Below are positions 12,585-24,485 of a DNA stretch of 64,000 bases, piece by piece. Each line of letters opens with the position of its first letter. Position 1 is the first letter of the stretch. A program made the translations under genes and the position numbers. The notes beneath the pieces are model-generated. The model was not told the origin of the DNA. It was given only the letters and a program-made list of their open reading frames with translations, and ran no database searches. Source of the stretch: Buddleja alternifolia (lineage: Eukaryota > Streptophyta > Magnoliopsida > Lamiales > Scrophulariaceae); contig CM033408.1 of the NCBI GenBank assembly GCA_019426215.1, forward strand, positions 21,458,375-21,522,374, given 5' to 3'.

Positions 12585-12596
12585 TGGTATCAGAGC
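12585..12596 (+). other. Primer-binding site (initiator tRNA-Met type)
   Basis: TGGTATCAGAGC, the classical plant primer-binding site complementary to the 3' end of initiator tRNA-Met, two bases after the LTR end at 12583. Confidence 0.85.
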
Positions 12597-12855
12597 TAAA
12601 TTCATGGTTTTGATAATTTTATCATGCGTTCATGCATTTATGTTATTTGATGAATATGATTGCATGTTTGAATGTTTATATTTTTTGATGAATATAAATA
12701 TGTGATTTTATGTTTTTTCATATTGTATGCAAAAACGTAAAAATCGGGTGTTATGATTTCATATTACGCATGTTTAAACTATTGGGTTTTTGATGATTAA
12801 ATTGAACGATTGAAAAAGACGAGGCGAAGCCATGGTGGCAACGCTGAGATGGCAT
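12597..12855 (+). other. Leader of the truncated retroelement
   Basis: AT-rich untranslated leader behind the primer site. No gag follows. It gives way near 12830-12870 to an inverted gypsy fragment, so the element is truncated here. Confidence 0.45.
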
Positions 12856-13038
12856 GTCGTGGCACGTGTCTTTCTCATAGACATCCGACTGCTGGGATGT
12901 TGACCAAGTATGGGTTGAGTTGATCTTGCCCCCCAAGCAAGTTTTCTCTAGCGAGATTATGTTTATCACTACTTGTTCCCCCTTATCGCTATGATCCATG
13001 TCATGTTTCCTTTTAGGCTTCTTCAATGCGTTAGCATA

Positions 13039-14660
13039 TCACTCTTTTGCTATCTTCATGTCACCAACAACTTCCTCCATTCCTACGGGGGATGGAAATT
13101 TCACAGTCATGTGATAGGTAGATACACTGGCTTGGAATAAGATTATGCTCGGACTCCCCAAAATTACATGATATGTGGAAGGAGCTTTGACCACCAAGGA
13201 TTTCACCATCTTCGTAGAGCGGGCTGGAAATGCACCCAAAGATATGGGCAGAGACACCTCCCCTAATGCTTCCACTATCTCACCCGTGAATCTAGTGAGG
13301 GGGTGTTGACTGCTTGAAGCAGCGCATTGCCCACCCTGGTTGAGTGAAATCATTGTAAAAGAAGATGGCTGCTGAGCTCCCACTATCGACCAGAACCTTC
13401 TTCACCCAGTAGTTGGAGATGGTCGTCGATATCACTAAGGCGTCATTCACCAATGAGATATTTTCCAGGTCTTGTTTTCCAACCTCTATGGTTTGAGTCT
13501 TTAGTTTTACTTGATTTACTTGTTCCCCTGCGGGGAAGCTGATGGTGTGTAGCCCCGTCACAGCTCTTAGTGAGGCTTTCCTAGAATTCACGTAGTCTCC
13601 CCCTGCAAGACCTCCTAAAATGATCCCTATGATTCCATTCACTGGGGGGCTGTCCATATCAAAATCTTCCCCAAGGGGTTGCCTTTGTATTGAACTTGTC
13701 AGTATGCTCTTGGTGTCTCCAGCTTCCTCATATTCATTCAGGTGTGGTATCTTGAGTCCTTTTGGTAGAGACTCTGCCAAAATTGCTGGGCAGAAAGGAC
13801 TTCCCTTGGGGGGGAGCTATAACTAAGGGTACTAGCTGCATATCCTCACATCTTCTACTGTTGTCCAAGCTTTCATCATGGCGGGGTATTTGTCTACACT
13901 GGCCTTCTCACCTTGACAGTGTCTCTTCGGGGTCAAAGAGGCCTGACCTCTATGCAGAGACCTGGGAGGCGTTGACCTTCTATCTCTTCCCCATGGTGTC
14001 CTCTCATGAGATGAAACCAAACTGTCTGCTTCCTGGGGGCGACTCCCTGGAGGTGACTCTCTGGGGTCGACTCCCTGGGGGTAACTCCTGGGGGTCGACT
14101 CTCTGGGGGCCACTTTCTGGGGTCAACTCTCTGGGGGCGACTTTATGGGGGCGACTCCGTAGGGGCGAGTCCTTGGAGGAGACTCTCTGGACGAGACTTT
14201 TGACCTCTGCGAGTTGACTGAGGGGGTGAAATGAGTCATCTTCTCTTGAGATGGGGCGTCTCTTGAGTACTTCTCACGTAGGAGTACTGCCCCCCAACAA
14301 CTGTCCGAACATGTGGTGCACATGATGGATGTGTCTGGGCGTATTGCTGAACTGCCCTCGCCACTGCTCGCACAGAGGCATCTTCAACTGGAGCAAGCAG
14401 TGCCTCTTGAGCGATCTCGAATACCCTGGAAGCTGGGGTGGAATCACCGTTAGTGACGTGGGCGACACATGTTGCTCGTTTGTCGGGGGTGCTATCTCAG
14501 GATCTCCGCCGTCAGTCGGACCGTTGGGAGAATTTTCTTTCCCCACTTAAATGTTGGGCCGAATTTCAGGCGTTGGGTTAGGAAGTTCATCGGCAGCAGC
14601 TGGCTGATGGTGGCTGGTCATCCTATCATTGGTAATACGCGCTTGTGGCCTAGTTTGCAT
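13039..14660 (-). pseudogene. Gypsy-B gag and protease remnant
   Basis: Gag starts at the minus ATG at 14660, about 20 bp behind the primer site. It is broken by a stop near 14548 and by frameshifts in a tandem-repeat zone. The protease block has the active-site motif VLVDSGSSAAIFF near 13375-13400. After a frame change come PISLGAFPARSTKMVKSLVV and YHVILGSPS, which match the region following protease in Tat-type gypsy elements. A stop follows at about 13036. The zinc knuckle is not recognisable. Confidence 0.65.
14033..14198. repeat. Imperfect ~14-bp minisatellite inside Gypsy-B gag
   Basis: About twelve units of 13-15 bp with consensus CTGGGGGCGACTCT. On the minus strand they encode Arg/Glu/Ser/Pro-rich repeats. 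Unit lengths that are not multiples of three shift the frame and help explain why gag is broken here. Confidence 0.75.
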
Positions 14661-14680
14661 ACTCAGTGGTTGGAGCACTC

Positions 14681-14699
14681 TTCCCACAGACGGCGTCAA
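14681..14699 (-). other. Gypsy-B primer-binding site
   Basis: On the minus strand TTGACGCCGTCTGTGGGAA, close to the TGGCGCCGTCTGTGGGAA primer site common in plant gypsy elements. It lies two bases after the CA that ends the LTR. Confidence 0.7.
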
Positions 14700-14701
14700 T
14701 C

Positions 14702-15118
14702 TGATGATGGTAAAAATTGTCAGTCAATGAATAACACGTGATGACCACGTAGGGTGGTGAAATCGATCCAATGCACGACAAACTAGGTTGGGGGTTGATG
14801 AATGTATAGACTGCACTCGAATGTGATGAGCTGCCTAGACTGGGTGAGTAGGTAATGATCCTTTCCCAGCTGCTGTAAGATATTTATATGGAGCTGGTAA
14901 TGGACCGTGGGCTTAGCTTTATCAGCAGCCCATCAGGCTTAATAATAATCTCTTTATTATGCCTTAGACTAATAAAATAACCCAAGTATTCTTATTAGGT
15001 TGTTAGCTCTTTTGGGTTTGACTCGTATACTATCCGCGAACTTTAACCACGGATAGCGCCCCCGTCCGTACCGAGCGTAGATTAATTACCGTAGTGCCCC
15101 TAGACATTTTTAGTGACA
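14702..15118 (-). repeat. Gypsy-B 5' LTR
   Basis: On the minus strand it runs from TGTCACTAAAAATGTC to ACCATCATCA, 417 bp, with a TATA-like CATATAAATA near 14885-14895. The opposite LTR is missing, so the outer edge at 15118 rests on the TG dinucleotide only. Confidence 0.55.
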
Positions 15119-15632
15119 TGAGATAAGTTTATAAATAATATGATGGAAGCATTTATAACCTAATTCATTCTCATTTATAACCTAATAATATGAGATAAGC
15201 TAATTGAACTCAAGGTCATAATATAAAAAAATTGCGCCATTCCAAATTGTTAATCCTATGTGGAGAAAAATAAATAAAAGTAAAATGTGCCAAAAGATCG
15301 TTTAATAATAACAAAATTTATTTACTAAAATTATGCATTGGATGCTGCAAAATCCCAACCAAAACTTCTTTAAATGATGTTAAGATATGTTCTATAATGA
15401 TTATTTCGTTTCTAACACCTTTTTGTATCTTCATGGTAGTGACTTGAATAATCGAGGCCTATACAAATAATTTTGTGTAATATTTTCTATGTTTATACAA
15501 CCCCACTGGCCATGGCTTTGAAAATTCAAAGAACACAATCAATTTAATTTCAATTGGAAAAATAGTATACTTTTTCAAACAAAGAAATTTTTTTCATTTA
15601 GGAGTATTTCATGGTAAAATCGAAATTTATTA
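15119..15632. other. AT-rich intergenic DNA
   Basis: No reading frame, RNA gene or repeat recognised. The last nine bases (15624-15632) are the left target duplication of the following MITE. Confidence 0.5.
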
Positions 15633-15907
15633 GGGATAATTGCATATTGTACCCTTGTAAAATACGAAACTTGCACACATTCCCCCTGTGTTAAAAAAAT
15701 AGCCTGAAATGTCCCAATGTTTTTCAAAACCCTGCACGAAACCCCCAACCCTGCTTCAAATACATTGCGCGTGAATGCTGCCTTCCACGGATTGGGGGTT
15801 TCGTGCAGGGTTTCGAAAAATATAGGGGCATTTCAAGCTATTTTTTTGACATAGGGGGGATGTGTGCAAGTTTTGTGTTTTACAAGGGTATAATATGCAA
15901 TTATCCC
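15633..15907. mobile_element. MULE-type MITE with 9-bp target duplication
   Basis: A 275-bp fold-back element. The left arm starts GGGATAATTGCATATTGTAC and the right arm is its near-perfect reverse complement. Internal parts also pair (CCCTGCACGAAACCCCCAA against TTGGGGGTTTCGTGCAGGG). Flanks are AATTTATTA (15624-15632) and AATTTATCA (15908-15916), matching at 8 of 9 positions. Long arms and a 9-bp duplication point to Mutator-like ancestry. It encodes nothing. Confidence 0.85.
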
Positions 15908-15916
15908 AATTTATCA

Positions 15917-16840
15917 TCTAACATTTTACTATTCAAGATTATTATATGTAAGAATAACCAAATATTGTACGATAACAAATTATGTCAATTTGTCATTCCT
16001 ATCTCCAATAAAAGATTTGAATATTATCAAACTCTCAGCTGTTACTTTATTGACCATAAACTCCAGTACTCCACCAAGATAAAAAGTGAAAATTGAAAAG
16101 ATAAGTACAAAAACGATAAACAAAGTCAAACAAAAGTATATCTTTTATTATTCGAAGTGACTATTTTGTAGCATAATGTGTAGCTACCTAATAATGGTAA
16201 CCTATGATCTTAAGAACTAAACCATCTATCTAAATTATAATTCCACAATTTCTCAGTAATAATAATTATTATAATTCCACAATTAAGCTAGTTTAGCATA
16301 CTACTTTCTTTTGATACCCAACTTCAATATAAAATAGTGTTTTTTAAAAGCTTGACAAAGTGCAATATCTATACATACTAACTAAATTCTTGGTAATTCG
16401 TGATAGATGAGTGTGTGACATCATTCCAAATATAATAAAATAACGCATGGATCAATTAATTGATTTTAAAACATAGAAATAAAACCAAGACATAATGAGA
16501 TACAACTATGAAGCATATCAAAATGGACCAGCAACATGGATCTTCTCATAAGAGACTGTCAGAAATTAATCACACGTAACATGCGAATTCGATATATTAG
16601 TGAATCATGATTTTCATTTTTTCGCATAAAATAAAGTACGATGTCCGAATATATAGATGGTCCTTTATTTAAAAGAGGCCGAAATCATAAAATTTACCTA
16701 GATAGGTGGTGCAATAAAATAATCACATCAATGAATGCATAAAATTAGTTGCATAAATGATGTTAATGATATTGTTAAGGGTGACAAAATAAGAAAACAT
16801 AAAAAAAGAAATCATTGATACGCACCATGAAATGAATATT
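15917..16840. other. AT-rich intergenic DNA
   Basis: No gene recognised. Low-complexity AT-rich sequence up to the insertion site of Gypsy-C. The final GATTC at 16841-16845 is the left target duplication. Confidence 0.5.
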
Positions 16841-16845
16841 GATTC

Positions 16846-17383
16846 TGATGTAGGTGAAAATTACATAAATTGGGCTAACCTAAGAGAAGCCCAAATACCA
16901 ATAAAGGAAAGGCTAATTTTTGGTACATAAGTGGGCTGCGGCCCGGATAGTTGCCCACCTTGCTGGATCCAAGCTGAAATATGGAAAGAATTTGACCAAG
17001 AGACAAGACTCAATCAAAATTAATTAGGAGAAAGACATGGCCCAAAAATCAAGCTCTTACCATACTGGACCTCCTTCAATCAAGGCAATCTGGGCTTAAT
17101 CCTTGCTGGATTTGCTGTTGGGCGCGCTCCCTGATTTCCAGTCACCTTGATTGGCCATTTTTGCCATAATTAGATAAGGAAGATAGCAAATATTGTTCCA
17201 GCTGCTGTAATTAGAAAAAAAGCCTTCAAGATTTGTATATATACTCCCATGGAAGATGAATAAAATGAGAACTTTTATGCTTTATATTGGTACTCTGTCA
17301 AAATACGTATAAAATATATATATTGTACTCAATTATCCTACATAAATATATAAATAATGTTGGTGTGAATCAGACGCACATCA
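16846..17383 (+). repeat. Gypsy-C 5' LTR
   Basis: 538 bp, TGATGTAGG...GACGCACATCA, preceded by GATTC. A TATATATACTCCC box lies near 17236. It aligns along its whole length with the 3' LTR. Confidence 0.9.
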
Positions 17384-17401
17384 ATTGGCGTTGTTTGTGG
17401 G
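17384..17401 (+). other. Gypsy-C primer-binding site
   Basis: ATTGGCGTTGTTTGTGGG directly after the LTR, a diverged form of the TGGCGCCGTCTGTGGGAA gypsy primer site. Confidence 0.65.
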
Positions 17402-17466
17402 ACACTGAGCTTCAAGGCGTGAGGTAAATTTTATTTGTTTTTGTGAGTATTTGTTTTCAAATCTTG

Positions 17467-19386
17467 ATGGCAGGAAAAGACATGGCCGAAATGCAAGAGG
17501 CCATGAGGAATGAAGGAAAAGAAAAGATGCTACTCTGCTCGGGCAAGGATAGCCATGCACCCGAGACCCCTGCTATCTTAGTTAGGCAATTGATTGATGA
17601 GATCCAAGGATTACCGATGGACAAAGCAGTCGGGGATCCAACAGGCGAGAAAGAGACTCTTTTGCAGTCGAAAGGAGTAGCTAATCAATTAGCACCAGGC
17701 CCTTCCTACCACTTAACAGCGGAACAATTGCAAGCCATTGTGGACACCGCTATTGAGAGAGCCACAAAGAATTCGAATCCGCAAGGATCCCAAAGGTATG
17801 GGAAAAATTAAATGTCACAGGTGCCCGAGAGGACTCAGGTGGCACTAAGAGAGGGTGGCGCCGATGATATCGGAATCACTCCCGAAATGGTTTACGGTAA
17901 GAGAATCAGTAGGGTTGAGTTTTTGACTCAGCCCGAAGAAGAAGAAGGAGGAGGGCCTCGCAGGAAGAATCTTGTCTCGGAGAGACGCCAAACACGGCGT
18001 ACGGGATGGCTAGAAGATGACGATCAAGAAGAATGGATCCCACCACCCAAGGCACATCAAGACAAAATACCAGAAGGTGACGTTCAGGCCGTACCAAAGA
18101 AAAAGCAGATACCAAGACGGGCTGACACTGTAGGGGACCCCTGCAGGTATCAGCCCGACGGCTGGAGAGAGAAGAGAAAAGACCTCAAAGATGAGGCTAG
18201 TAATTATGAGTCGGCCCATTCCCTGCTGGACGTGCCAGATAGGCAGGACCGGCTGAGAGACAACCAAGACAAGCTTGAAGCCATGACCAAGAAAATCGAA
18301 GAAATAGAAAGAAGGATAGTAGGAGGGAAACAGCGGGAAGATCGTGGAGTTCCCTTCACTAGAACCATCATGAAGGAAGATTTACCCAGAGATTTTCGGA
18401 TCCACTCCATCACGCCCTATGATGGTACTTCTGATCCAGAAGATCACTTATACACTTTTAGAAATTATGCCTTGCTACACAAGTACACAGACGCAATCAA
18501 GTGCAGAGTCTTCTTGATCACGCTGACTAGGTCAGCCCAACTGTGGTTAAACCAGCTAGCAGAGGGATCTATCGGATCCTTCCAAGAATTTAGCAGCAAG
18601 TTTCTTCACCAATTTTCTAGTAACAAAAGACATGAGAAGACTCCATTGACGTTGTTCAACGTCAAACAAAGAGGAGATGAGACGTTTCATTCTTACGTGA
18701 AATGATTCAATGTTTCCACGCTAGAAGTTCCAGCTGCTACAACCGACCTGAAGTCCAGTGCGTTCACACAAGGATTACGCGAGGGTGACCTATTCAAGTC
18801 ACTCACTAAGAAGCCTGCAAACAATTTTGATGACCTGTTAAGCAGGGCGAAGAAGTACGTCAATATGGAAGATGCCCAACTGATGAGGTGATCTGAGCAG
18901 AGAAAGGATAAGAAAGAAGAAGAGGTGAGGAACGGACAACATCGCGATAGTAGAGAAAGATGGAACACATTTGCGCCTATACCAGGTAGGATGCAAGAGC
19001 ACCTACCGTACAAGCCGGTACCCAGGGAGCCGCACCAACGCATCATGGAGGTAGATAGTCAAGCTGCAGCACCAGCACCAAAGGACCAGCCAGTGCGGCC
19101 CTATTGTTGTTTCCACAGAGAATATGGGCACCATACGGATAGCTGCAAAGACTTTGCGGAAGAAATTGAACGCCTTATCAGGTCAGGCTAAATAAAAGGA
19201 CCTATGGTGCATAACCGTGTCAGAAGTTACTCAGGTGGTCCTACCGGGAGCTATGCAGGAGAAACCCCAGGACCAGAAAGAGAAAACCCTTGGCATAAAG
19301 GAAGAGCTAATCCAGGTCGCGGAGCAGGGAGGGGTGGAATAGCGAGGCGAGCTGGACCAGCGGGAAGAGGACATTTCCCCCAGTAG
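17467..19386 (+). pseudogene. Gypsy-C gag
   Basis: Starts at ATG 17467 (MAGKDMAEMQ). A stop at 17809-17811 is followed at once by the next open stretch. The retrotransposon gag domain lies at about 18390-18860 (DFRIHSITPYDGTSDPEDHL, then LWLNQLAEGSIGSFQEF). The zinc-finger-like YCCFHREYGHHTDSC at about 19100-19150 matches the knuckle variant of Tat/Ogre elements. Further stops lie near 18703, 18889, 19189 and 19386. Arg/Gly-rich C-terminus. Confidence 0.75.
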
Positions 19387-19473
19387 CCAAGCAGTAGGCC
19401 TAACCCGCGAGCTAGTAGCCAGGCTGCACCAGCTGGAGGGGTAGCCAATGAACCTAAAAAAGGAGTCATACAT

Positions 19474-20100
19474 ATGATATCAGGAGGAATGTCTCTTGAG
19501 ATAACAAAGAGGAGCTTACTTGGGCTAGTCAGAACAACTGAGCAGGTACCTAAATTCTTCCTGAACTTGAGCCAGAGCCGCCCTCAAGGAGAAATCTATT
19601 TTGGACCAGCTGATACAAAGACCGTATTAACCTCTCATAATGACGCTCTAATCATTTTTGCTACCATCGCCAGCTGCCAAGTGCAGCGCATCTTAATAGA
19701 CAGTGTCAGCTCGATAGATATGCTATTCTACTAGGTGTACACGCAAATGGGTCTGGGAGACATCGAGCTCGAGAATGCCAGCACTCATTTGTATGGATTT
19801 GTTGAGGGAGGCAGTCCAGCCAGTCGGGCTGATTACTCTGCCCATGTCACTAGGAGAAGAGCCTAACCGAAAAACCTGGCTAATAAAATTTCTGATAGTG
19901 GATACCCCCTCAGCATACAACGTGATAATAGGGAGGCCCGCCCTGATATCCTTCAAGGCGGTGATTTCCATACCCCACATGAAAATCAAGTTTCCCACAC
20001 CTGAATTGGTGGGGGAGGTGTCAGGAGACCAGGGTATGTCCAAGAGGTACTACGTAGCATCCCTGGGAAAGGAGACAGGAAGCCAAGAGGACAAAAAACA
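19474..20100 (+). pseudogene. Gypsy-C aspartic protease
   Basis: The active-site stretch reads ILIDSVSSIDMLFY near 19690-19731, where the family has DSGSS. The catalytic-loop Gly is therefore Val. A stop follows at 19732-19734, and a frame change leads into LPMSLGEEPNRKTW, FLIVDTPSAYNVIIGRP and MKIKFPTP, the conserved block after the protease. Inactive on two counts. Confidence 0.75.
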
Positions 20101-20199
20101 GAAAATTGACTTCAAAATAGGTGGTCAAGAAAAGAAGAATGAAAAACACGTGGAGCCCGTGGGTGAGCTCATAAGTGTGGAAGTAATCCCGGAGGATAC

Positions 20200-21969
20200 C
20201 CAGAAAAAAGTGAGAATTGGATCTCACCTGGAAGGTGAATTGAAAGAAGAACTTATAAAAGTCCTACAAGAGCATGCTGACGTTTTCTCCTGGTCGGCAG
20301 ACGATCTGGTTGGAATAGACCCTGCTGTGATACAACACCATCTTAATGTATACCCTGATGCTCACCCGGTGATCCAGAAGAAAAGACATTTTGGGTCCGA
20401 GAAGGATGCAATTATCAAGGCCGAGTGGAAAAGTTACTAAAAGCAAGACACATCACGAAAATCCAATTTTCGGAATGGGTCTCCAACGCTGTTTTAGTAC
20501 CAAAGGGAGGTAATAAGTGGAGGACGTGCATCGACTTCCGAGACCTAAATTTGGCCTGCCCTAAAGATCATTACCCCTTACCGCGGATAGATCAGCTGGT
20601 TGATTCAACAGCCAGTTTTAAGCTGCTCAGCACGATGGACGCCCAAAGCAGATATCACCAGATACCACTAGATGAAGAAGATCAAAGAAAAGTCAGCTTT
20701 ATTACTTCTCTCGGTACTTATTGCTATGTGGTAATGCCATTCAGGCTCAAGAATGCCTGAGCCACCTACCAACGGCTGGTGGACATGATGTTCCGCAACC
20801 AGCTATGGAAGAATATAGAAGTGTACGTAGATGACATGGTGGTAAAGAGTCGCGTCACCAGTAACCACATGGAGGATTTGCGACAGACCTTCGAGACTTT
20901 GAGGAACTATAGAATGAAGCTGAACCCAGCTAAGTATGCCTTCGGAATTAAAGGCGGAAAATTTCTTAGCTACATGGTCACAAAGAGGGGCATAGAGGTC
21001 AACCCAGAGAAGATAAAGGTCATTCAAGACATGAAAGATCCACGAAGTGTAAATGAAGTACATCAGTTGAATGGAAGAGTCACGACCCTAAGCCGTTTTA
21101 TCTCAAAATCAGCAGAAAAAAGTCTGTCGTTCTTTAAGGTGCTAAGGAAGATGGACGGGTTCAGCTGGACAGAGGATTGCAAGCGAGCCTTCAAAGAGCT
21201 AAAGGAATACCTGAGCCAGGTATCATTGCTGACCAAGCCAGTGCTAGGCGAACCACTGACATTGTATATATCGGCAGTTGAAAAAGCCGTCAGCATCGTC
21301 CTAGTCGGGAAGGTGGAAAAAGCAGAGAGACCAGTGTATTACGTCAACAAGGTGTTGAGTGATGCTGAAGTAAGGTACACTGAGATAGAGAAACTAGCCT
21401 TCGCCGTGGTAATAACAGCTAGGAGGTTGAAACCATACTTCCTAACATACAAAATTATTTTAAGAACCAATCAACCATTGAAGACCATGCTGGGAAAGGC
21501 AGGTACATCGGGTCGGCTGGTGAAATGGGCAGTTGAGCTAGGAGAATTCGAGATTGAATATGCAGCGCGCACGGCCATTAAGGCACAAGTGCTAGCTGAT
21601 TTCGTTACTGAAATGACAAAGCCTAAAGAGGAAGAAGATGAAGAAGAGAAGGTATGGCTACTACATGTGGATGGGTCAGCCACTCATGCGGGCAGCGGGG
21701 CTGGAATCCTGCTGACCACCCAAGAGGGAGACCAGCTGGAATCTGCGGTGAAGTTTGAATTCAAAGCTAGCAACAACGAAGCTGAATATGAAGACTTCAT
21801 CATTGGGTTGAAAATGGCAATTAAAGGAGGAGCACAAAACTTGATAGTTTATTCCAATTCCCAACTGGTAACCAAGCAGATAGAGGGAGCTTATGAGACC
21901 AAAAGAGGAGTGAATGGCAAAGTACCTGAAGATAGTAGAAACCCTAAAGAAGAAGTTCAAAATATTTGA
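20200..21969 (+). pseudogene. Gypsy-C reverse transcriptase, RNase H and second (archaeal-type) RNase H
   Basis: RT motifs are present: NAVLVPKGGNKWRTCIDFRDLN, CPKDHYPLPRIDQLVD, a Met in the usual MP.F.LKNA block, and the catalytic YVDDMVVKS near 20824. RNase H follows (KPVLGEPLTLYISA, YTEIEKLAFAVV, LRTNQPLKTML, about 21230-21600). After a linker ending ADFVTEM comes a second RNase H with HVDGSATHAGSGAG, SNNEAEYEDFI and VYSNSQLV at about 21660-21900, where the family normally has a third Asp in YSDSQLV. Frame changes or stops occur near 20438, 20758 and 21967. Confidence 0.8.
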
Positions 21970-22062
21970 AGTCCACCAAATACCGCGGCTGAAAACAGCA
22001 AGGCGAACTACCTGTCTAAACTGGGGAGCTCGATAGTAGACTGCAAGTCTAGACATATTACA

Positions 22063-23310
22063 ATGCAAATAGCTGACCGATCTAGCATGGAGAGTGAAGG
22101 AGAAGAAGTACTCAACGTGCGAAACGAAGCTGATTGGAGGACAACAATCATAAAATACCTCACTGAGGGAACTTTACCTGCAGATCGATATAACCGGCAG
22201 AGAGTGCTTATGCGAGCTGAAAGATTTGCTCTCCTAGATGGTGTCTTATACAAGAAAGGCTTTGTCCAGCCCTATTTGAAATGCATATCTATAGAAAAGG
22301 GTAAATATATCTTGAGAGAAATCCATGAAGGATGTTGTGGGAGCCACATTGTAGGAGGGGCCCTCATTGGAAAAACGTTGAGGGTGGGATACTTTTGGCC
22401 TAGCTTAAGAGGGGATGCAGCAGAGCTAGTCAAGAGTTGCGAACAATGCCAGAATTACGCCAACCTTATACTAAAACCAGCGGAGTATTTGCACTTACTT
22501 AGCATTCCTTGCCCATTCGCCAGGTGGGGGATGGACATAGTTGGACCCTTCCCAGTAGGACAAGCCCAGAAGAAGTTCTTGCTAGTAGTGGTGGATTACT
22601 TCAGTAAGTGGGTCGAAGCCAAAGCATTAGCCCACATAACAAGGGCAGAAGTGATTCGTTTCCTCTGGAAGAACATAATATGTAGATATGGTATTCCCAG
22701 AGAGATAATATCTGATAATGGCCGACAATTTAGCGGGGCAAGACTAAGGATGGTGCTAGGAGATGGGAATCCAGCAGCATTTCAGTTCGGTGGCACATCC
22801 CCAGACGAATGGCCAGGTGGAAGTAACCACCAGAATACTAGTGCAAGGGCTGAAGACCAGGTTAGAGGAAGCGGGAGGCAGCTGGGTAGACGAGCTGCAA
22901 TAAGTGTTGTGGTCTTATTGAACAACTCCCAAGACAACCACAAGAGAGAGTCCATTCTTATTAGTTTATGGAACTGAAGCTGTTATACCACCTGAAATCC
23001 GGATACCCACTCTTAGGGTTCAGCACTTTGATGCCGAGCAAAATGAAGCCCGCTTGAGGAAGGAGCTAGACCTGATAGAGGAGGGGAGGGAGATAACCTA
23101 TCGACGAGTTGAGGTATACAAGCAACGTATAGCAAGGACGCAGACATCAAAAGTAAAGACACGGTCGCTTCAGGTGGGAGATCTCGTGCTGAAATGGATA
23201 GATGCTACGCATGCTGTGAAAAAGCTAGGGCCCAACCGGGATGGCCCATACAAGGTTACTAAAGTACTAAGAGGAGGTGCATACGAGCTGCAGAACAGTG
23301 AAGGAAAGTA
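22063..23310 (+). pseudogene. Gypsy-C integrase
   Basis: The HHCC zinc domain (REIHEGCCGSH...CEQCQNYANL, about 22315-22470) precedes the catalytic core with MDIVGPFP (first Asp) and IISDNGRQF (second Asp, about 22708). A frameshift near 22740 throws the rest, including the catalytic Glu region, out of frame. Coding sense resumes in another frame through RRVEVYKQR and the C-terminal LQVGDLVLKWIDA...KLGPNRDGPYKV block ending at 23311. Confidence 0.8.
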
Positions 23311-24485
23311 GCTGCCCAGGCCATGGAACATCTAGAATTTGAAGAAGTTTCATGTCTGAAAAATCAACAAGGACGGGGAAGCGGAAGAATTTTTATTTTT
23401 CTTACTTTCTTTTTGTTATTACTTTAATTGTCTGAATAAGTGATTTCAGGAAAAATGTGAGCCTCTTTGCAGGGCAGGAGAACTGCAGCAAACCAGCTAA
23501 GTATCAATAAAATCCCGATTTTATTTATTCTTTTCTTGATATTCTCTTTCTTTGGTAAAATGTGCATGCATCATTATACCTGTTTGCACGAAAAATTGTA
23601 GTTAAGGTGGGAGCTGGTGAGTGACAGTAGACAGTGACTAGGAATGCAACACTTGGGTGGGATACCAGGATCCGTTTAAGGTAGGTACCATTCGTCTACG
23701 GATCTGGCTAGACCTACGCCTCGAAGAAATAAAGATGGATGTAATACCAGAGAAATAAGGAGTTTTGGAGATGTAAGACAGTTCTGGAGAAATAAGGTTG
23801 AGTGTGACTTTGATCCACTCCTTTGTCTAGGGTGAGACCTCAGGTCCATTCCGATGCCCTGGTGATATAAGGCGGGAAATGGCTCTTGCAGAAATAGGAA
23901 AGGATGTCGCGGTAATACCCTAGCCAGGTTAAGCCCGCGATGAATAAATGTATGGTACGGGACGGGGAAGGGAGTCATAATGCTAGCAAAAAGACATGAA
24001 AGGGTAAGCTCATATGTTTGCATTAATAACGTTAGAAAATGTTCCTCGTAAAGTGCCTACCTGAAACTATGAATTTCTTTGCAATAACTAAAAATAGCTC
24101 ACCAGAAAGGCACCTAACATGCAGCGCGATCTTTCCAAATTGAGATAAAACTCTTCTTGTAATACATGCTTTATGATAATACTCCATGAATATGGGAAAG
24201 CATGATGGGATTATGATTCCTATTTCCTTGGCTAGAAACTAGTCCTTTTTCCAGAAACTATGCTACTTACCTATTATTTGTGTAAGATTTTTTCAAGAAA
24301 ATATAAAGCAAAGAATTATAAAGAAAAGCAGTGCATAAACAAAAAATTCAAACCCCCTTTCAAAAAGGGGGGGGGAGGGGAGAGCAAAGTATCCATCTGC
24401 CTAGGAAGGCAGGCCCAAAAGAAAGCAAAAATAAAAAAGCATTTGTCCAGGAGGCACGCAGGCCTGAAAAACAGAAAAGAAAACC
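23311..24485. other. Gypsy-C spacer between integrase and antisense gene
   Basis: Noncoding. It contains a G-rich run (AAAAAGGGGGGGGGAGGGG) at about 24362-24380 that looks like an internal polypurine tract. Nothing else recognised. Confidence 0.45.

Larger units (their letters stand above)
12860..15118 (-). mobile_element. Gypsy-B: inverted 5' fragment of a Ty3/gypsy retrotransposon
   Basis: Reading on the minus strand from 15118 there is an LTR, a primer-binding site, a broken gag and an aspartic protease region. The sequence then stops, with no RT, RNase H or integrase. The primer-site style (GACGCCGTCTGTGGGAA) and protease flank resemble Tat/Ogre-like plant gypsy elements. The left edge is approximate. 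Confidence 0.7.

Noticed and set aside
14031..14200. Possible CRISPR-like array
   Set aside because: Repeats are contiguous 13-15 bp units without spacers, in a plant genome; it is a minisatellite.
13762..14217. A + strand open frame of 151 codons
   Set aside because: It is the reverse of the Gypsy-B gag minisatellite; the minus strand carries the meaningful protease and gag motifs.
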